Source: Deltaproteobacteria bacterium (GTDB taxonomy: Bacteria > Myxococcota_A > UBA796 > GCA-2862545). From it: a stretch of DNA of 64,000 nucleotides. Shown here piece after piece: positions 37,304 through 47,022 of this stretch. Positions within the stretch are counted from its first letter, which is position 1; each line of letters opens with the position of its first letter. The stretch spans positions 1-64,000 of the forward strand of contig SBGP01000077.1 in the NCBI GenBank assembly GCA_006226595.1. Direction: 5' to 3'. The notes under the pieces were generated by a model, which was given only the letters and a program-made list of their open reading frames with translations, was not told the origin of the DNA and ran no database searches. Position numbers and translations under genes: made by a program.

Positions 37304-39061
37304 GTGTCGACTGGTTCCGATCCCTACCTGACCCTCGCCGCGTGGCTTTCCGACGAAGACGGCGCCCCGGCGCCGCCCGCGCTGGGAGCGGTGCGCCTTC
37401 CGCGGCTCGTGCTCCGCGAGACGCTGTCGAGCGACGCCGACCTGGTCCTCGGCGAAGTCCTCGGCGAGGGAGGCATGGCCGTCGTGCGCAGCGCGCAACA
37501 GGTGGCCCTCGACCGCGACGTCGCCGTGAAGCAGACGCGCAACCTCGAGCCGGCGGCGGTCGCCGGACTCGTGCGCGAGGCGGTGATCGGCGCCAAGCTC
37601 TCGCACCCGAACATCGTCCCGGTCCACTTCGTCGGCGAGACCGACGAGGGCGAGCCCATCGTGGTGATGCGCAAGATCGGCGGCCTCACCTGGGGCGACC
37701 TGGCCAAGCGCGCAGACATCGCCCGCGGGCGGCACATCCAGGTCTTCCACGCCCTGTGCCGCGCGCTCGCCTACGCCCACGACGCCGGTTTCGTGCACCG
37801 CGACGTCAAGCCTTCGAACGTGCGCATCGGCGACTTCGGCGAGATCTACCTGCTCGACTGGGGCATCGCCGCAGCCCTCGACCACCGTGAGCGCGCGCCG
37901 GCGGGCACCCCCGCGTACATGGCCCCGGAGGTCCGACGGGTGGGTCCGGTCGACGTGCGGCACGACGTGTTCGGCCTCGCCGCCTCGCTCCTCGAGGTTC
38001 TCCAGGGCAGCGTCACACGCGACGAGCAGGGAGGACTGGCCCCGTCCGAGACGCTTCCCGACGGCCTGCGCGCGGTGCTCGCGCGGGCTGGCGCCGCGGA
38101 CCCGGCGTCCCGCACGGCGACCATCGAACAGCTGCGGCTGGAGGTCGAAGCCTGGCAGGAGGACCGTGAGGTCGAGGCCCTCCGGGAGGCCGCCCGAGCC
38201 CAGGAGGCGCGACTCGCCGCGGCTGGCGGCATCGGCGCCGCCCGTGAGCAGTTCGCGATCGCCCGCTTCGCGTGGTCCAGCGTCGTGGAGCGTCGACCCG
38301 CGGACCCCGAGGCGCAGGCGGGCATGGCGCGGTGCAGTGATCGCATCGTGCGCGCCGAGCTACAGGCCGGGCAGGTCGAGGCCGCCGAGGACTGGCTCGC
38401 ATCGCACCCGGCGCCTTCCGAGTCGATCACCGCGGAGGTCGCCGCGGCACGGGTGGCTCTGAACGCGGCCACCGCGGAAGACGACCGCCTGCGGGAAGTC
38501 GCGCGGGCGGCGGACGTGAGCACCATCCGCAGCATCCTCTGGCGCCTCGTCTTCGCCCTGCTCGTGTCGCTCGCGGTGTCGATGCTGATCAACCGCGCCC
38601 TGCTCGGCCCTCCCTCGCCTGGCAAGCCCGAGGAGACCGCGTGGCGGCTGGTGGGCATGGTCATCATCCCGTGGGTGGTGAGCTGCGGCCTGGTCGCGTG
38701 GCACTGGCGAGAGCTGTCCCGCTCGATCGCCGGCCAGCGCTCGGCCCTCGCGATGGTCGCCTTCGGCAGCCTGTTCCTGTTCGTGCGCATCGGCACCGCC
38801 GCCGGCGGGTTGCTCATCGACGACCGTCCGGGCGCCCTCGCCTACGAGCCCATCGTGTTCGTGGCCTTCGCCCTCGGCATGGCCAACCTCTCCCGGCGCT
38901 TCCTCGTCGCCGCCGCCGTTGGCGTCGTGACCTGGACGGCCGTCATCGCCAGCTTCTGGGACGACGCGCGCATCACGCTCGTCTACAACCTGGCCATGTT
39001 CGTGACCATGCTGTTCATGGTGTGGGGGTGGGAGGACGTCCAGCGCGGGGCGGAGGACTAG
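37304..39061 (+). CDS. membrane-anchored Ser/Thr protein kinase
   Basis: A 585-residue protein from GTG 37304. The kinase domain has LGEGGMAVV (about 53), Lys76 in VAVKQT, HRDVKPSNV (about 165) and APE (about 207). The DFG triplet is replaced by LDWG, a variant seen in active bacterial kinases. A helical region (about 280-400) leads to six hydrophobic segments covering the C-terminal 170 residues, beginning near LVFALLVSLAVSMLI. The kinase would face the cytoplasm with the membrane domain as sensor or anchor. It follows the kinase-AAA-TPR gene by 170 bases; cross-talk is possible but not shown. Confidence 0.9.
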   Translation: MSTGSDPYLTLAAWLSDEDGAPAPPALGAVRLPRLVLRETLSSDADLVLGEVLGEGGMAVVRSAQQVALDRDVAVKQTRNLEPAAVAGLVREAVIGAKLSHPNIVPVHFVGETDEGEPIVVMRKIGGLTWGDLAKRADIARGRHIQVFHALCRALAYAHDAGFVHRDVKPSNVRIGDFGEIYLLDWGIAAALDHRERAPAGTPAYMAPEVRRVGPVDVRHDVFGLAASLLEVLQGSVTRDEQGGLAPSETLPDGLRAVLARAGAADPASRTATIEQLRLEVEAWQEDREVEALREAARAQEARLAAAGGIGAAREQFAIARFAWSSVVERRPADPEAQAGMARCSDRIVRAELQAGQVEAAEDWLASHPAPSESITAEVAAARVALNAATAEDDRLREVARAADVSTIRSILWRLVFALLVSLAVSMLINRALLGPPSPGKPEETAWRLVGMVIIPWVVSCGLVAWHWRELSRSIAGQRSALAMVAFGSLFLFVRIGTAAGGLLIDDRPGALAYEPIVFVAFALGMANLSRRFLVAAAVGVVTWTAVIASFWDDARITLVYNLAMFVTMLFMVWGWEDVQRGAED

Positions 39062-39142
39062 CCTCGAAGCCGATGAGCGCAGCGTTCATGCTGGTTTGCC
39101 GGCTCGGTGTGCGCTAGTCTGCCCACACACGGAGGACGTGTG

Positions 39143-39976
39143 ATGCGAATGATGATGACGATGATGATCGTGCTCGCGGGATGCAGCGCGCAGGACGACA
39201 CCGTGGACTCCGGCACCGCGGAGGACTCGGCGACGGTCGACGACTCGGGGACCACCGAGGACTCCGGCGTGACGCAGGACTCCGGCGAGCCGATTCCGGA
39301 TCCCCTGCCGAGCGCGAACTGCACCTCCACGGCGACCCGCACGTGGGGGGGCAACACCCTGGTCACCACGCGGACCTACGACAGCCAGGGATTCGAGGCG
39401 ACGGCACAGGTCGTGAACACCCAGGGCTCGGTCAGCTCCGAGTCCACCTTCACCCACGACGTGTACGGCGTGCTGATGGCCTCGACGGTCGACTACGCCA
39501 ACGCCAACGTCCAGGACAAGCGGTCCGAGTACACCTACGACAGCCATGGCTCACGGACCGCCATCACGGACTACGACCTGGCCGACGGCACCACCCACCT
39601 GTGGACCTACGCGGAGACCTTCACCTACGACAGCCAGGACCGCCAGAGCACGGCGACCGGGTCGTGGACGGTCGTGAGCGACGCCACCCAGGACTACACC
39701 TGGACCAGCACCTTCACCTGGAGCAGTGACAGCCTGCAGAAGGAGACCCTCCAGACCTACAGCGACGAGACGTGGACGCCGACCCACTTCCGCGAGACCT
39801 TCGACGCGGAGGGTCGACTGGTGAAGCACGAGGCTGACAACGACAACGACGGCACCTGGGATACCGAGATCGTCCACACGTACCTGAGCAACGGGCTGAA
39901 CGCGGGCTACACGCGAGACAACGGCATCGACGGGACGGTCGACATGACCGAGGCCTGGGAGTGGAGCTGCCCCTAG
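39143..39976 (+). CDS. lipoprotein with YD/RHS-like repeats
   Basis: A 277-residue protein from ATG 39143, seven bases after GGAGG. The signal MRMMMTMMIVLAGC ends in a lipobox. A linker of repeated Asp-Ser-Gly/Thr units (about 20-48) follows, then repeated beta motifs such as TRTYDSQGFE, SEYTYDSHGSR, ETFTYDSQDRQ and ETFDAEGRL, the YDxxG pattern of RHS/YD repeats. It ends WEWSCP. A homologous body occurs at 21710-22252 without the signal. A surface lipoprotein of unknown ligand. Confidence 0.8.
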   Translation: MRMMMTMMIVLAGCSAQDDTVDSGTAEDSATVDDSGTTEDSGVTQDSGEPIPDPLPSANCTSTATRTWGGNTLVTTRTYDSQGFEATAQVVNTQGSVSSESTFTHDVYGVLMASTVDYANANVQDKRSEYTYDSHGSRTAITDYDLADGTTHLWTYAETFTYDSQDRQSTATGSWTVVSDATQDYTWTSTFTWSSDSLQKETLQTYSDETWTPTHFRETFDAEGRLVKHEADNDNDGTWDTEIVHTYLSNGLNAGYTRDNGIDGTVDMTEAWEWSCP

Positions 39977-40100
39977 CGGGCTGCTGAGACCGACGCGCGA
40001 AGGCTCGCAACTCGGGCCCACAGCGCGTCGGAAGAGCGCCGCCGTCGGTACTCGGCGCCGTGGCACTCAGACCCGGGGCGCGAGCCGGGCACGGGTCTCC

Positions 40101-40140
40101 GCCGCCCATCCGGGTGGGCGGCCCGGCGCCCATGTGGGCG
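40101..40140. promoter_or_regulatory. palindromic upstream activator sites for the sigma-54 promoter
   Basis: Two inverted repeats lie 41-80 bases upstream of the -24 element: GCCGCCCA-6 nt-TGGGCGGC (40101-40122) and CGCCCA-TG-TGGGCG (40127-40140). Closely related palindromes precede the other consensus sigma-54 promoter at 47763. They are good candidates for binding sites of one enhancer-binding protein. Confidence 0.6.
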
Positions 40141-40180
40141 GCCCCAGCGCTGAAAGCGCCGTTTCATGGGGATCGACAGC

Positions 40181-40196
40181 TGGCACGTCGCTTGCT
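40181..40196 (+). promoter_or_regulatory. sigma-54 promoter
   Basis: TGGCACGTCGCTTGCT matches TGGCACRNNNYTTGCW at every specified position. The -12 GC is 36 bases upstream of the ATG at 40231. Confidence 0.85.
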
Positions 40197-40230
40197 TCAC
40201 GGGCCGTGAACCCGCTTCCCGGAGCCCACC

Positions 40231-41130
40231 ATGACCCCGCTTCTTCTCCTTGCCCTCGCGACCCCTTCCCTCGCCCACGACGGCACCACCGACGAGGTCT
40301 CGGCCCGACTGTCCACGATCGAGGCGCGCCTGGACATGCTGCTCGAGGTCCTGCAGAAGCACGATGCGGCCCAGCGCGCGGACCACTCCCAGCTCGCGTC
40401 CGCGGTGAGCGCGGTGCAGGACGAGGCCGTGGGCCTCGACCGAGACCTAGCCAGCCTTCACATGGACATGGACAAGCAGTTCAGCGTGGTCCACGACACC
40501 CTCGCGTACGTGCGCCGCGACGGCGAAGCCGCCCTCGACCAGGTGGTGCTTGCCCGCACCGACGTCGCGACGGTCCTCGACGTCCTCGCGTTCGTCGATG
40601 CCGAGATGGCTGGGATCGGCGCTGAGAGCGTCGCGACCTCCCGCGCGGTCCGCGAGCTCGGTGCCCGCCTCGACAGCGTGGATGCCGCGCTGGCCCAGAC
40701 GGCGACGGCCTCGGCGGTCGACATGGTGCAGGCGACCGTCGATGCCGCGTGGTCCGGTGAGACCCTGCGCGCCGTCACCGGCTCCTACGACTTCGCGACC
40801 TACGGATCCGTGCAGGTCACGGTGCGCTGCGACAGTCCCTTCGAGGTCACCAACATGTACGCCTCGTGGAGCGACCCCGGGCTCATCCACTACCACAGCC
40901 TCGCCGCGACCCACGCGGTGTCCGAGGCGGGCGGCTCGACGCGCGGGCTGTTCCTCGCCACCGATGTCGGCCGCACTTTCGACTACGGGTCGATCGCCAT
41001 GAGCGCGGGCAACGGGGTCGGCTACACCGCGGTCTGGGAGGACGCGGGCAGCAATGTCGGCAACTTCGTGTTCATGGTCCGCACCACCTCCGACGCCGCG
41101 TGCTGGGTCACGACCCAGGGCGGCAACTGA
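40231..41130 (+). CDS. exported coiled-coil protein under sigma-54 control
   Basis: A 299-residue protein from ATG 40231 with signal MTPLLLLALATPSLAHDG. Residues about 20-180 are a long heptad-like helical region (VSARLSTIEARLDMLLEVL, LDRDLASLHMDMDKQF, VLDVLAFVDAEMAG), probably a coiled coil. The C-terminal 120 residues are a beta-rich domain with two Cys (RCDSPFEV, DAACWVTT). The family is unrecognised. A perfect sigma-54 promoter with palindromic activator sites precedes it, so expression depends on RpoN and an unknown activator. It is possibly co-regulated with the gene at 47824. Confidence 0.82.
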   Translation: MTPLLLLALATPSLAHDGTTDEVSARLSTIEARLDMLLEVLQKHDAAQRADHSQLASAVSAVQDEAVGLDRDLASLHMDMDKQFSVVHDTLAYVRRDGEAALDQVVLARTDVATVLDVLAFVDAEMAGIGAESVATSRAVRELGARLDSVDAALAQTATASAVDMVQATVDAAWSGETLRAVTGSYDFATYGSVQVTVRCDSPFEVTNMYASWSDPGLIHYHSLAATHAVSEAGGSTRGLFLATDVGRTFDYGSIAMSAGNGVGYTAVWEDAGSNVGNFVFMVRTTSDAACWVTTQGGN

Positions 41131-41197
41131 CGGTCGACCCAGGCGGGAGTTCGTCACCGCCGCGCCCGGGACCCGCCCTCGGGTGAGCGTGCCCGAC

Positions 41198-41839
41198 CTA
41201 GTTGTGCGCCACTTCGACGGCGAGCAGCACGAGCTCGGGACGGTTGGTCCAGTCGCCGGTTCCGCCCATGGTACTGCCGGCTTCCTGCCACATGTACATG
41301 CCGCCAGAGCCCGTCTCGCAGCCACTGAAGCACGCGCCGGCGCCGCTTCCAGCGTCGAGGCTGGCATCGTAGCCGACCCACAGCGACTGGCCGTCCTCGA
41401 CGGCCACCGGCGTGTCGAGCGTGACCGAGGCATGCACGATGTCACCGACTTCGTCGGTCGCCAGCGTCGCCTCGGCCACCTTGGTCGGGACGGGCATCCC
41501 CGAGGCCGGAACCTCGCTGGGTGCGACGTCCGACAGGTAGGCGAACACGGTCACCCCGTGGCTGGCGTCACAGTCGCGCCCGTTCGCGAACCCGGCGGTG
41601 AGGTTGAACATCTCGCCAGAGAAGCCCGTGATCTGGTACGGCGCAGCCGGGGCCTCCACGGGAATCAGCGCCACGGGGAAGTGGCTCATCGCTACCGGCC
41701 AGTAGAGCCCCTGACAGGTGTCCGCGTACAGCGGATCGGCGAGGGTCGAGCTCTGCGAGAAGGTGAGCTCCTCGCCGCTGTCCTCGGTCGAGGTCCCCGC
41801 ACATCCGACCAGCATGGCCGCGACCACCAGCTCGCGCAT
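41198..41839 (-). CDS. lipoprotein, hypothetical
   Basis: A 213-residue protein from ATG 41839 behind GGAGG; signal MRELVVAAMLVGC with a lipobox. The mature part is a beta-sandwich-like domain of about 180 residues (YWPVAMSHFPVALIPVEAP, ATDEVGDIVHASVTLDTPV, WTNRPELVLLAVEV) with a Cys pair near CFSGCETG. No named family. It is convergent with the coiled-coil gene. Probably outer-membrane-anchored. Confidence 0.78.
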   Translation of the reverse strand: MRELVVAAMLVGCAGTSTEDSGEELTFSQSSTLADPLYADTCQGLYWPVAMSHFPVALIPVEAPAAPYQITGFSGEMFNLTAGFANGRDCDASHGVTVFAYLSDVAPSEVPASGMPVPTKVAEATLATDEVGDIVHASVTLDTPVAVEDGQSLWVGYDASLDAGSGAGACFSGCETGSGGMYMWQEAGSTMGGTGDWTNRPELVLLAVEVAHN

Positions 41840-42000
41840 TCTCGCCTCCGAAAGGTGCACGCACGCTATCAGACACACGCGGCCAAGGAGCGTGTTTCGT
41901 GACGGGGTTTCGCCATCGCACCGACACCACGGACGGGCAGATCACAACGACGAACGTCAACGCGCCAGGCGACGGCGCTCGGCCCGCCACCGCCACAGGT

Positions 42001-42906
42001 TCAGCGCGCCTCGAATCGCTGCGCGTACCCGCTCTCCGCCAGGATCGCCTCCGCGTCTTCGAGCGCAAACAGCGCCCTCAGCGCCGCCTGCTCGTCCTCG
42101 GCTCCTTCCACGTAGGCCTTCGCGATCTGGTAGCCGACGAAGTAGCCGAGGTCCCGAGGCCACGCGCCGGCGTCTTCGTAGAACCAGTGGCCGGTCATCG
42201 GACCCTCGTGCATCTGCGCCTCGAACGCGGCCCAGATCTCCGCTTCGTGCGCGAGAGCGAACGCGTGGTTGCGCAGCACGACCTCGCCGGCGAACCGCTC
42301 ACCGATGTAGTCGGCTCCGCCCTCGGCGAGCGCCATGTGCAACAAGGTCGGCCGATCCGGACGCTGCTGGAAGTGCGCGAGCTCGTGAATCACGAGGTCC
42401 GTGAACAGGTCGGCGGGATGCAGCGCGTAGTCGAGCCACGGCGACGGTGGCTCGAAGTCGACGGGTCGCGAGAAGTGCTCGAGGCCGACGTGAAGTCCGT
42501 GATCCGAGGCCGTGCCCCCGGAGTTCAGACAGCCGACGTGCACGTGGATGTCGGGAAACTCGGCGTCGGGGTACGCCGCCTCCAGCGCCATCGCGCTGTC
42601 GCGGATCTCGGCGGCCGAAGCCTCGAACTGCGGCAGCCGCTCCACCATGCGGTCGTAGAGCGGACGGTAGGCGCGCACGCAGCGCGCGAGCTTTCCGGCC
42701 CGTGCCGCGTGGGCGTAGCGCAGGAAGTAGTCCTGGGCCTCGCTTCCGCCGCCCAGGTAGTGCTCGCGCAGCGCCTGCTTGAGTGGCACGCCGCCATCCG
42801 CGGCCGCCAGGGCATCCGCGAAGCGCCTCGGTCCCTCCAGGTCGAGGGTGACCTCGGTCGGGGTCGGCGAGGCGAGCGAGATGGAGACGAAGAGTAGTGA
42901 CCACAT
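42001..42906 (-). CDS. exported zinc metallopeptidase-like protein (HExxH)
   Basis: A 301-residue protein from ATG 42906 (GGGAGC upstream) with signal MWSLLFVSISLASPTP. Near residue 165 is LVIHELAHFQQ, an HExxH zinc motif, followed 20 residues later by LAEGGADYIGE, whose Glu could be the third ligand as in gluzincins. The N-terminal half is helical. It resembles DUF2268-like predicted Zn-dependent proteases. A periplasmic or secreted peptidase is likely. It is divergent from the dioxygenase gene that starts at 43022. Confidence 0.75.
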   Translation of the reverse strand: MWSLLFVSISLASPTPTEVTLDLEGPRRFADALAAADGGVPLKQALREHYLGGGSEAQDYFLRYAHAARAGKLARCVRAYRPLYDRMVERLPQFEASAAEIRDSAMALEAAYPDAEFPDIHVHVGCLNSGGTASDHGLHVGLEHFSRPVDFEPPSPWLDYALHPADLFTDLVIHELAHFQQRPDRPTLLHMALAEGGADYIGERFAGEVVLRNHAFALAHEAEIWAAFEAQMHEGPMTGHWFYEDAGAWPRDLGYFVGYQIAKAYVEGAEDEQAALRALFALEDAEAILAESGYAQRFEAR

Positions 42907-43021
42907 GAACAGCTCCCGATGTGGGGATGTTCGGTTCCCCGCTCGAGCGCATCCCACGGTGTTCTCACACCGAGATGCCGGCACGAGATGCGCCTCGCTC
43001 CGGCGGATGCTCAAATGGGCC

Positions 43022-44119
43022 ATGCCTCGCCCACCCCGCTCCGCGGCAAAGAGCCTTCGCGCCCAGACGCTGCACTACCTCTCGCGCCCTCACCAGGGAG
43101 CGCCGCGGGGTCCGGTCGGAGGTCCCGCCGCGTGGCGCGCCGCCGATCACGCCGACACGGCCACGTGGACCCACGAGCTGTCGGGCGAGGAGCGTGCGTC
43201 CATCGAGGCCGAGCTCGCACGGAGCGAGGAAACCGGGAAGCCCACGGCGGCGCTGTCCCGAGAGGACGTCCCGCTCGCGGCCCTGCGTCCGGTGCTCGAC
43301 GCCTGGCGACTGGAGCTGGTGCGCGGCCGGGGCTTCGCGCGGCTTCGCGGCGTGCCGGTCCAGGACTGGCCCTACGAGCGCGTCGAGCGCTTCACCTGGG
43401 CGATCGGGCTGCAGCTCGGCCATCCCGGCGTGCAGAACGACGAGGGCGACCTGCTCGGGCACGTCCGCGACACCGGGGACCGCTCGGGAAAGGTGCGCCA
43501 GTACAAGACGAACGAGTCGATCGGCTACCACTGCGACGCCGCCGACGTCGTGGGCCTGCTGTGCGTGAAGCCGGCGAGACAGGGCGGCCTGTCACGCATC
43601 GCCAGCTCGGTGGCCCTGCACGACGCCGTGCTCGCCGAGGACCCCGAGGCCGCCGCCGCACTGTTCGACGACGTGTGGATCGACTCCCGCGGCGAAGGCG
43701 GGACCGATGCGTTCCGGGTTCCGCAGGGTCGCTTCTACGACGGCCAGCTGCGAACCTTCTTCCACAGTGGCTACGTGCGCAGCGCCCAGAACCATCCAGG
43801 CATCCCGCCCCTGACGGAGGCCCAGCGCAGGCTCATCGAGAGGTACGACGAGCTGGCCGCGACGCCGCGCTTCCACCTCGAGATGGCACTGGAGCCCGGC
43901 GACCTCCAGCTGATCTCGAACCACACCATCGTGCACAGCCGCACGGGCTACGTCGATGCGGAGGACCCGGCGGAGCGGCGCCACCTGCTGCGCCTGTGGC
44001 TGTCCATCGAGACCCCCGTGGGGCTCGGGGAGCGGCTGATGCGCGCCCGAGCGACGGTGGAATTGGTCGGCGGGCTCGTGCGACGTCGGCTCGACCAGCG
44101 CCTCCACGGGGCCAGGTAG
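43022..44119 (+). CDS. TauD/TfdA-like Fe(II)/2-oxoglutarate dioxygenase
   Basis: A 365-residue soluble enzyme; ATG 43022 (or 43007) starts MPRPPRS. The iron motif YHCDAADVVG (H-x-D, about residue 163) and the distal HTIVHSRTGY with RRHLLRLWL (about 300-325), giving the third His and the 2-oxoglutarate Arg, are in the expected order and spacing. SNHTIVHSR is typical of TauD-like hydroxylases that act on amino-acid or small-molecule substrates. The substrate is unknown. It is followed 65 bases later by an unrelated lipoprotein gene. Confidence 0.85.
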   Translation: MPRPPRSAAKSLRAQTLHYLSRPHQGAPRGPVGGPAAWRAADHADTATWTHELSGEERASIEAELARSEETGKPTAALSREDVPLAALRPVLDAWRLELVRGRGFARLRGVPVQDWPYERVERFTWAIGLQLGHPGVQNDEGDLLGHVRDTGDRSGKVRQYKTNESIGYHCDAADVVGLLCVKPARQGGLSRIASSVALHDAVLAEDPEAAAALFDDVWIDSRGEGGTDAFRVPQGRFYDGQLRTFFHSGYVRSAQNHPGIPPLTEAQRRLIERYDELAATPRFHLEMALEPGDLQLISNHTIVHSRTGYVDAEDPAERRHLLRLWLSIETPVGLGERLMRARATVELVGGLVRRRLDQRLHGAR

Positions 44120-44184
44120 CGGCGGTGCCCAGGATGGAAACACCCCGAAAACCAAGGTACCCTCCAGCATCACCTGGAGACACC

Positions 44185-44760
44185 ATGCGCATCGCGGGCC
44201 CAGCCGTCCTGTTCGCGCTCCTCGCCGCGGGCTGCCAGGGTTCACGAAACGGTGGCGACACAGGCTTCGAGGCCGGCCCAGCTCCCTGCCCCGAGTACCC
44301 GGAGGTGCCCACCCCGGGGGAACGCGTGCTTCACGAGTGGAACTTCTTCACGAGCACCACCGACACCTCTTTCCGCATCTCGGTGTGGATCTCGGGGCTC
44401 TTCGTCTGTGTCGACGCGGACGGCTCGGGCCCCTTCAGCAACACCGACAACGACCAGAGGAGGGCCGCGGGCGCGCTGACACCCGCTGGCCAGGAGAGGC
44501 TGCTCGCGCTGGCGGAGGCGCTGTCGGACGTCGCGCTCCCCGAGGACCCCGGCATCACGGGCTTCGACGGCGCGAGGGACTACTGGCAGCTGACGCTGGG
44601 CCAGAGCGAGCCCACCTACACCTACACCTTCAACACGCGCGACAACCCGGACGTCCCGGAGCTGGAGCCCACCGCCGAGTTCGCGGGAGCGATCTACCGA
44701 GCGATGATCTGGGGCGATGCGAGCGCCGACGTCGAGGTGCACGCGCATCGGGTGTGGTGA
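44185..44760 (+). CDS. small lipoprotein, hypothetical
   Basis: A 191-residue protein from ATG 44185 with GGAG upstream. Signal MRIAGPAVLFALLAAGC ends in a lipobox. The mature domain is mixed alpha/beta with aromatic strands (VLHEWNFFTSTTDTSFRIS, YWQLTLGQSEPTYTYTF) and no Cys beyond one pair. No family recognised. It is convergent with the desaturase gene, ten bases apart, so a shared terminator region is absent. Confidence 0.75.
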   Translation: MRIAGPAVLFALLAAGCQGSRNGGDTGFEAGPAPCPEYPEVPTPGERVLHEWNFFTSTTDTSFRISVWISGLFVCVDADGSGPFSNTDNDQRRAAGALTPAGQERLLALAEALSDVALPEDPGITGFDGARDYWQLTLGQSEPTYTYTFNTRDNPDVPELEPTAEFAGAIYRAMIWGDASADVEVHAHRVW

Positions 44761-44770
44761 CGGCGAGCGC

Positions 44771-46000
44771 TCACGTCCGCCGCATCCGGAGCATCGTTCC
44801 GACCGCCGTCGGCTCCGCCACCAGGCTCTTGCCCGCCGCTCGCGTCACGGAGAGGACGAGGGTGTCGCCGATCAGGTTGAAGTGCGCCGCCCGACGCAGG
44901 TCGAAGCTCGGTGCCCTGCGAGCGCCGAAGCGCGCGTCGATCCACCGCGCGGCCTCGGCCAGGTGGTAGCTCGGCACGTAGGGAAGCAGGTGATGGGTCG
45001 CGTGGTACTCCGTGAACGCGTTGCCCAGGATCTCGAGGAGCCAGCCAGAGCGCAGGTCGGAGATGTTGAGCGCCATCACCAGCGCGTCGGGGGTGTCGTC
45101 CTCCGGGTACAGCTGAAACGGCGTCAGGTGGGTGAGGAACACCCCGAAGAAGAAGCCCATCGACACCCAGCTCGCCGCGAGGAAGAACCCACCGACAAGC
45201 GGAGAGACCGCGAACAGCGACCCGACGAGGGTCAGCGTGCCGGCCAGCGACCACCACGGGCTCCGCGAGGACCACTCGCGCTGACGCAGCGAGACCTCCC
45301 CGGCGAAGCCGAGCACGATCGGCAGGCCCAGCGCGAACAGGCTCGCCGCGTAGAAGGCGTGACGCACCGCTGCCGGCGCGCGAAGCACCCAACGCGCCAT
45401 CCCGGACCACAGCCGCAGCGGCACGGTCGCCCAGCCAGGGACCCCGAGCCCCGCGTCGGGGCTGCCGTCCTCGGTCGGGCGCGGAACCCGGGGGTTCTTC
45501 GGATCGCGGGTATAGGACTGGGAGTGGCGGTGGTGGCCCATGTGCGACGTGCGGAAGCTGTCGAAGTCGAGCCAGACGACCGGCGCCAGCAGCCGCCCCA
45601 CCCACCGCGACACGCGAGGCGACGGCAGGAGCGTGCTGTGCACGGCGTCGTGGACCAGGGATGCCACGCCGAACAGCGCCGCGCCGCACACCGGCACGAG
45701 CAGCGCCGCGACGAGCGCCGAGTCGCTCCACGCCACGAGCGCCGTCGTCCCGCCCACGATGCCCAGGGTGCGCACCAGGCTCCACACCCCCCGCGTCCAC
45801 GACGGCTGCATCCTCGGGCGCTCGACCTTCGCGAACACGCGCAGCTCGCCGACGATCTCGGCGCGAGCCCTGCGCAGCGCGTCGACGTCCCGCAGGGTGC
45901 CGAGCAGCTGGTCCAGGTGCGCCTCCCCCTGCTCGACCACGCCCGACAGCGCCTCCACCTTCCGCGGGCTCTCCCACTTCGCATGCACACGAGCGACCAT
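44771..46000 (-). CDS. membrane fatty acid desaturase-like protein
   Basis: A 409-residue protein from ATG 46000, five bases after AGGAGG. Three His boxes are present: HDAVH, HMGHH and HATHH, the di-iron ligands of membrane fatty acid desaturases and hydroxylases. Four or more hydrophobic segments lie between them (LGIVGGTTALVAWSDSALVAAL, HAFYAASLFALGLPIVL, GGFFLAASWVSMGFFF). An N-terminal helical region of 60 residues is unusual. The enzyme probably introduces double bonds or hydroxyls into lipids. There is no neighbouring electron-transfer partner. Confidence 0.85.
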   Translation of the reverse strand: MVARVHAKWESPRKVEALSGVVEQGEAHLDQLLGTLRDVDALRRARAEIVGELRVFAKVERPRMQPSWTRGVWSLVRTLGIVGGTTALVAWSDSALVAALLVPVCGAALFGVASLVHDAVHSTLLPSPRVSRWVGRLLAPVVWLDFDSFRTSHMGHHRHSQSYTRDPKNPRVPRPTEDGSPDAGLGVPGWATVPLRLWSGMARWVLRAPAAVRHAFYAASLFALGLPIVLGFAGEVSLRQREWSSRSPWWSLAGTLTLVGSLFAVSPLVGGFFLAASWVSMGFFFGVFLTHLTPFQLYPEDDTPDALVMALNISDLRSGWLLEILGNAFTEYHATHHLLPYVPSYHLAEAARWIDARFGARRAPSFDLRRAAHFNLIGDTLVLSVTRAAGKSLVAEPTAVGTMLRMRRT

Positions 46001-46160
46001 CTCGACCTCCTCTCGAGCCGTGGTTGTCGGCTCACGTCCCAGAGGTCGCCGGGCGTCGTGTGCAGCCCCGTGTGAGTGCACGTGGAACCTGCCCGCCCGC
46101 CACTGGCTCCGCGGGTAGCGGTCCCCTGCGCTCGTGGTGTCCAACGTGTGAGGGGGCGAT

Positions 46161-47006
46161 CTGCACATCGACACACGCGCACTGGACTCCGGACGAACCC
46201 AGGCCTGGGGCCGCCTTGGCTCGCGCGGCGACTCGCCGGTGCTGTTCTTTCACGGCGGCAACGACTGCGCGCTCGAGGCGTGCTGGATCGCGGGCGCCAT
46301 CGAAGAAGCGGGGGTCGAGCTCATCGCGCCCGACCGACCCGGCTTCGGGAAGTCGAGCCACGTCCCTGGCCGCAGCTTCACCGACGCCGCCCGCGACGCG
46401 CTCGATCTGCTCGATCACCTCGGCGTCGACCGGGTGTCGGTGCTCGGGCTGTCCGGAGGTGGGCCGCACGCCCTGGCCTTCGCAGCCCTGGCCCCCGAGC
46501 GCACCCTGCGCGTCGACGTCGTGGCGAGCCCCTGCCCCTGGGAACGAGCGGACTTCCTGCGAGGGACCTGGCTACCGATCCGCGCCGCCTACCTGCTCGC
46601 CCGCTATGCCCCCGACGCCGTGCTCACGTCCGTGCAGCGCGCGATGAACGACGCCGAACGAAACCTGGCGTACGCGGACCGCATGCCCGCCCCCGACGCC
46701 GCGCTGCTCCGCGACCAGCCCGAGGTCGGCCGAGCCATGGTCCGCAGCGTCACCGCCGCACATCGCGAGGGCTTCGACGGCGCGGTGCACGAGTGGCGGC
46801 TGTACACGCGCCCGTGGGGCTTCGACCTCGCCGACGTCCGCGCCCCCGTGCGCCTCTGGTACGGCGAAGTGGACGGGATGGCGCCACCGGCGATGGGCGA
46901 GCGCCTGCGCGCGGCCATGCCCGGGGCGACGCTCACGGTCGTCCCCGACCGCGCCCACCTGTCGGTGTTCGTGCGCGAAGCGCCGCGATTCCTGTCGCCC
47001 GGGTGA
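46161..47006 (+). CDS. alpha/beta hydrolase
   Basis: The core runs from FFHGGNDCALE (oxyanion HGG) through APDRPGFGKS to LGLSGGGPHA, whose Ser is the nucleophile in GxSxG form. GEVDGMAPP near the end gives the Asp and DRAHLSVF the His. Homology to the family requires about 26 residues before the first in-frame GTG (46239). The only plausible earlier start is CTG 46161, four bases after AGGGGGCGAT. Product about 281 residues, soluble. The reaction is unknown; the class includes esterases, lipases and epoxide hydrolases. Confidence 0.8.
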   Translation: MHIDTRALDSGRTQAWGRLGSRGDSPVLFFHGGNDCALEACWIAGAIEEAGVELIAPDRPGFGKSSHVPGRSFTDAARDALDLLDHLGVDRVSVLGLSGGGPHALAFAALAPERTLRVDVVASPCPWERADFLRGTWLPIRAAYLLARYAPDAVLTSVQRAMNDAERNLAYADRMPAPDAALLRDQPEVGRAMVRSVTAAHREGFDGAVHEWRLYTRPWGFDLADVRAPVRLWYGEVDGMAPPAMGERLRAAMPGATLTVVPDRAHLSVFVREAPRFLSPG

Positions 47007-47022
47007 CGCGGCTCACGTGCTC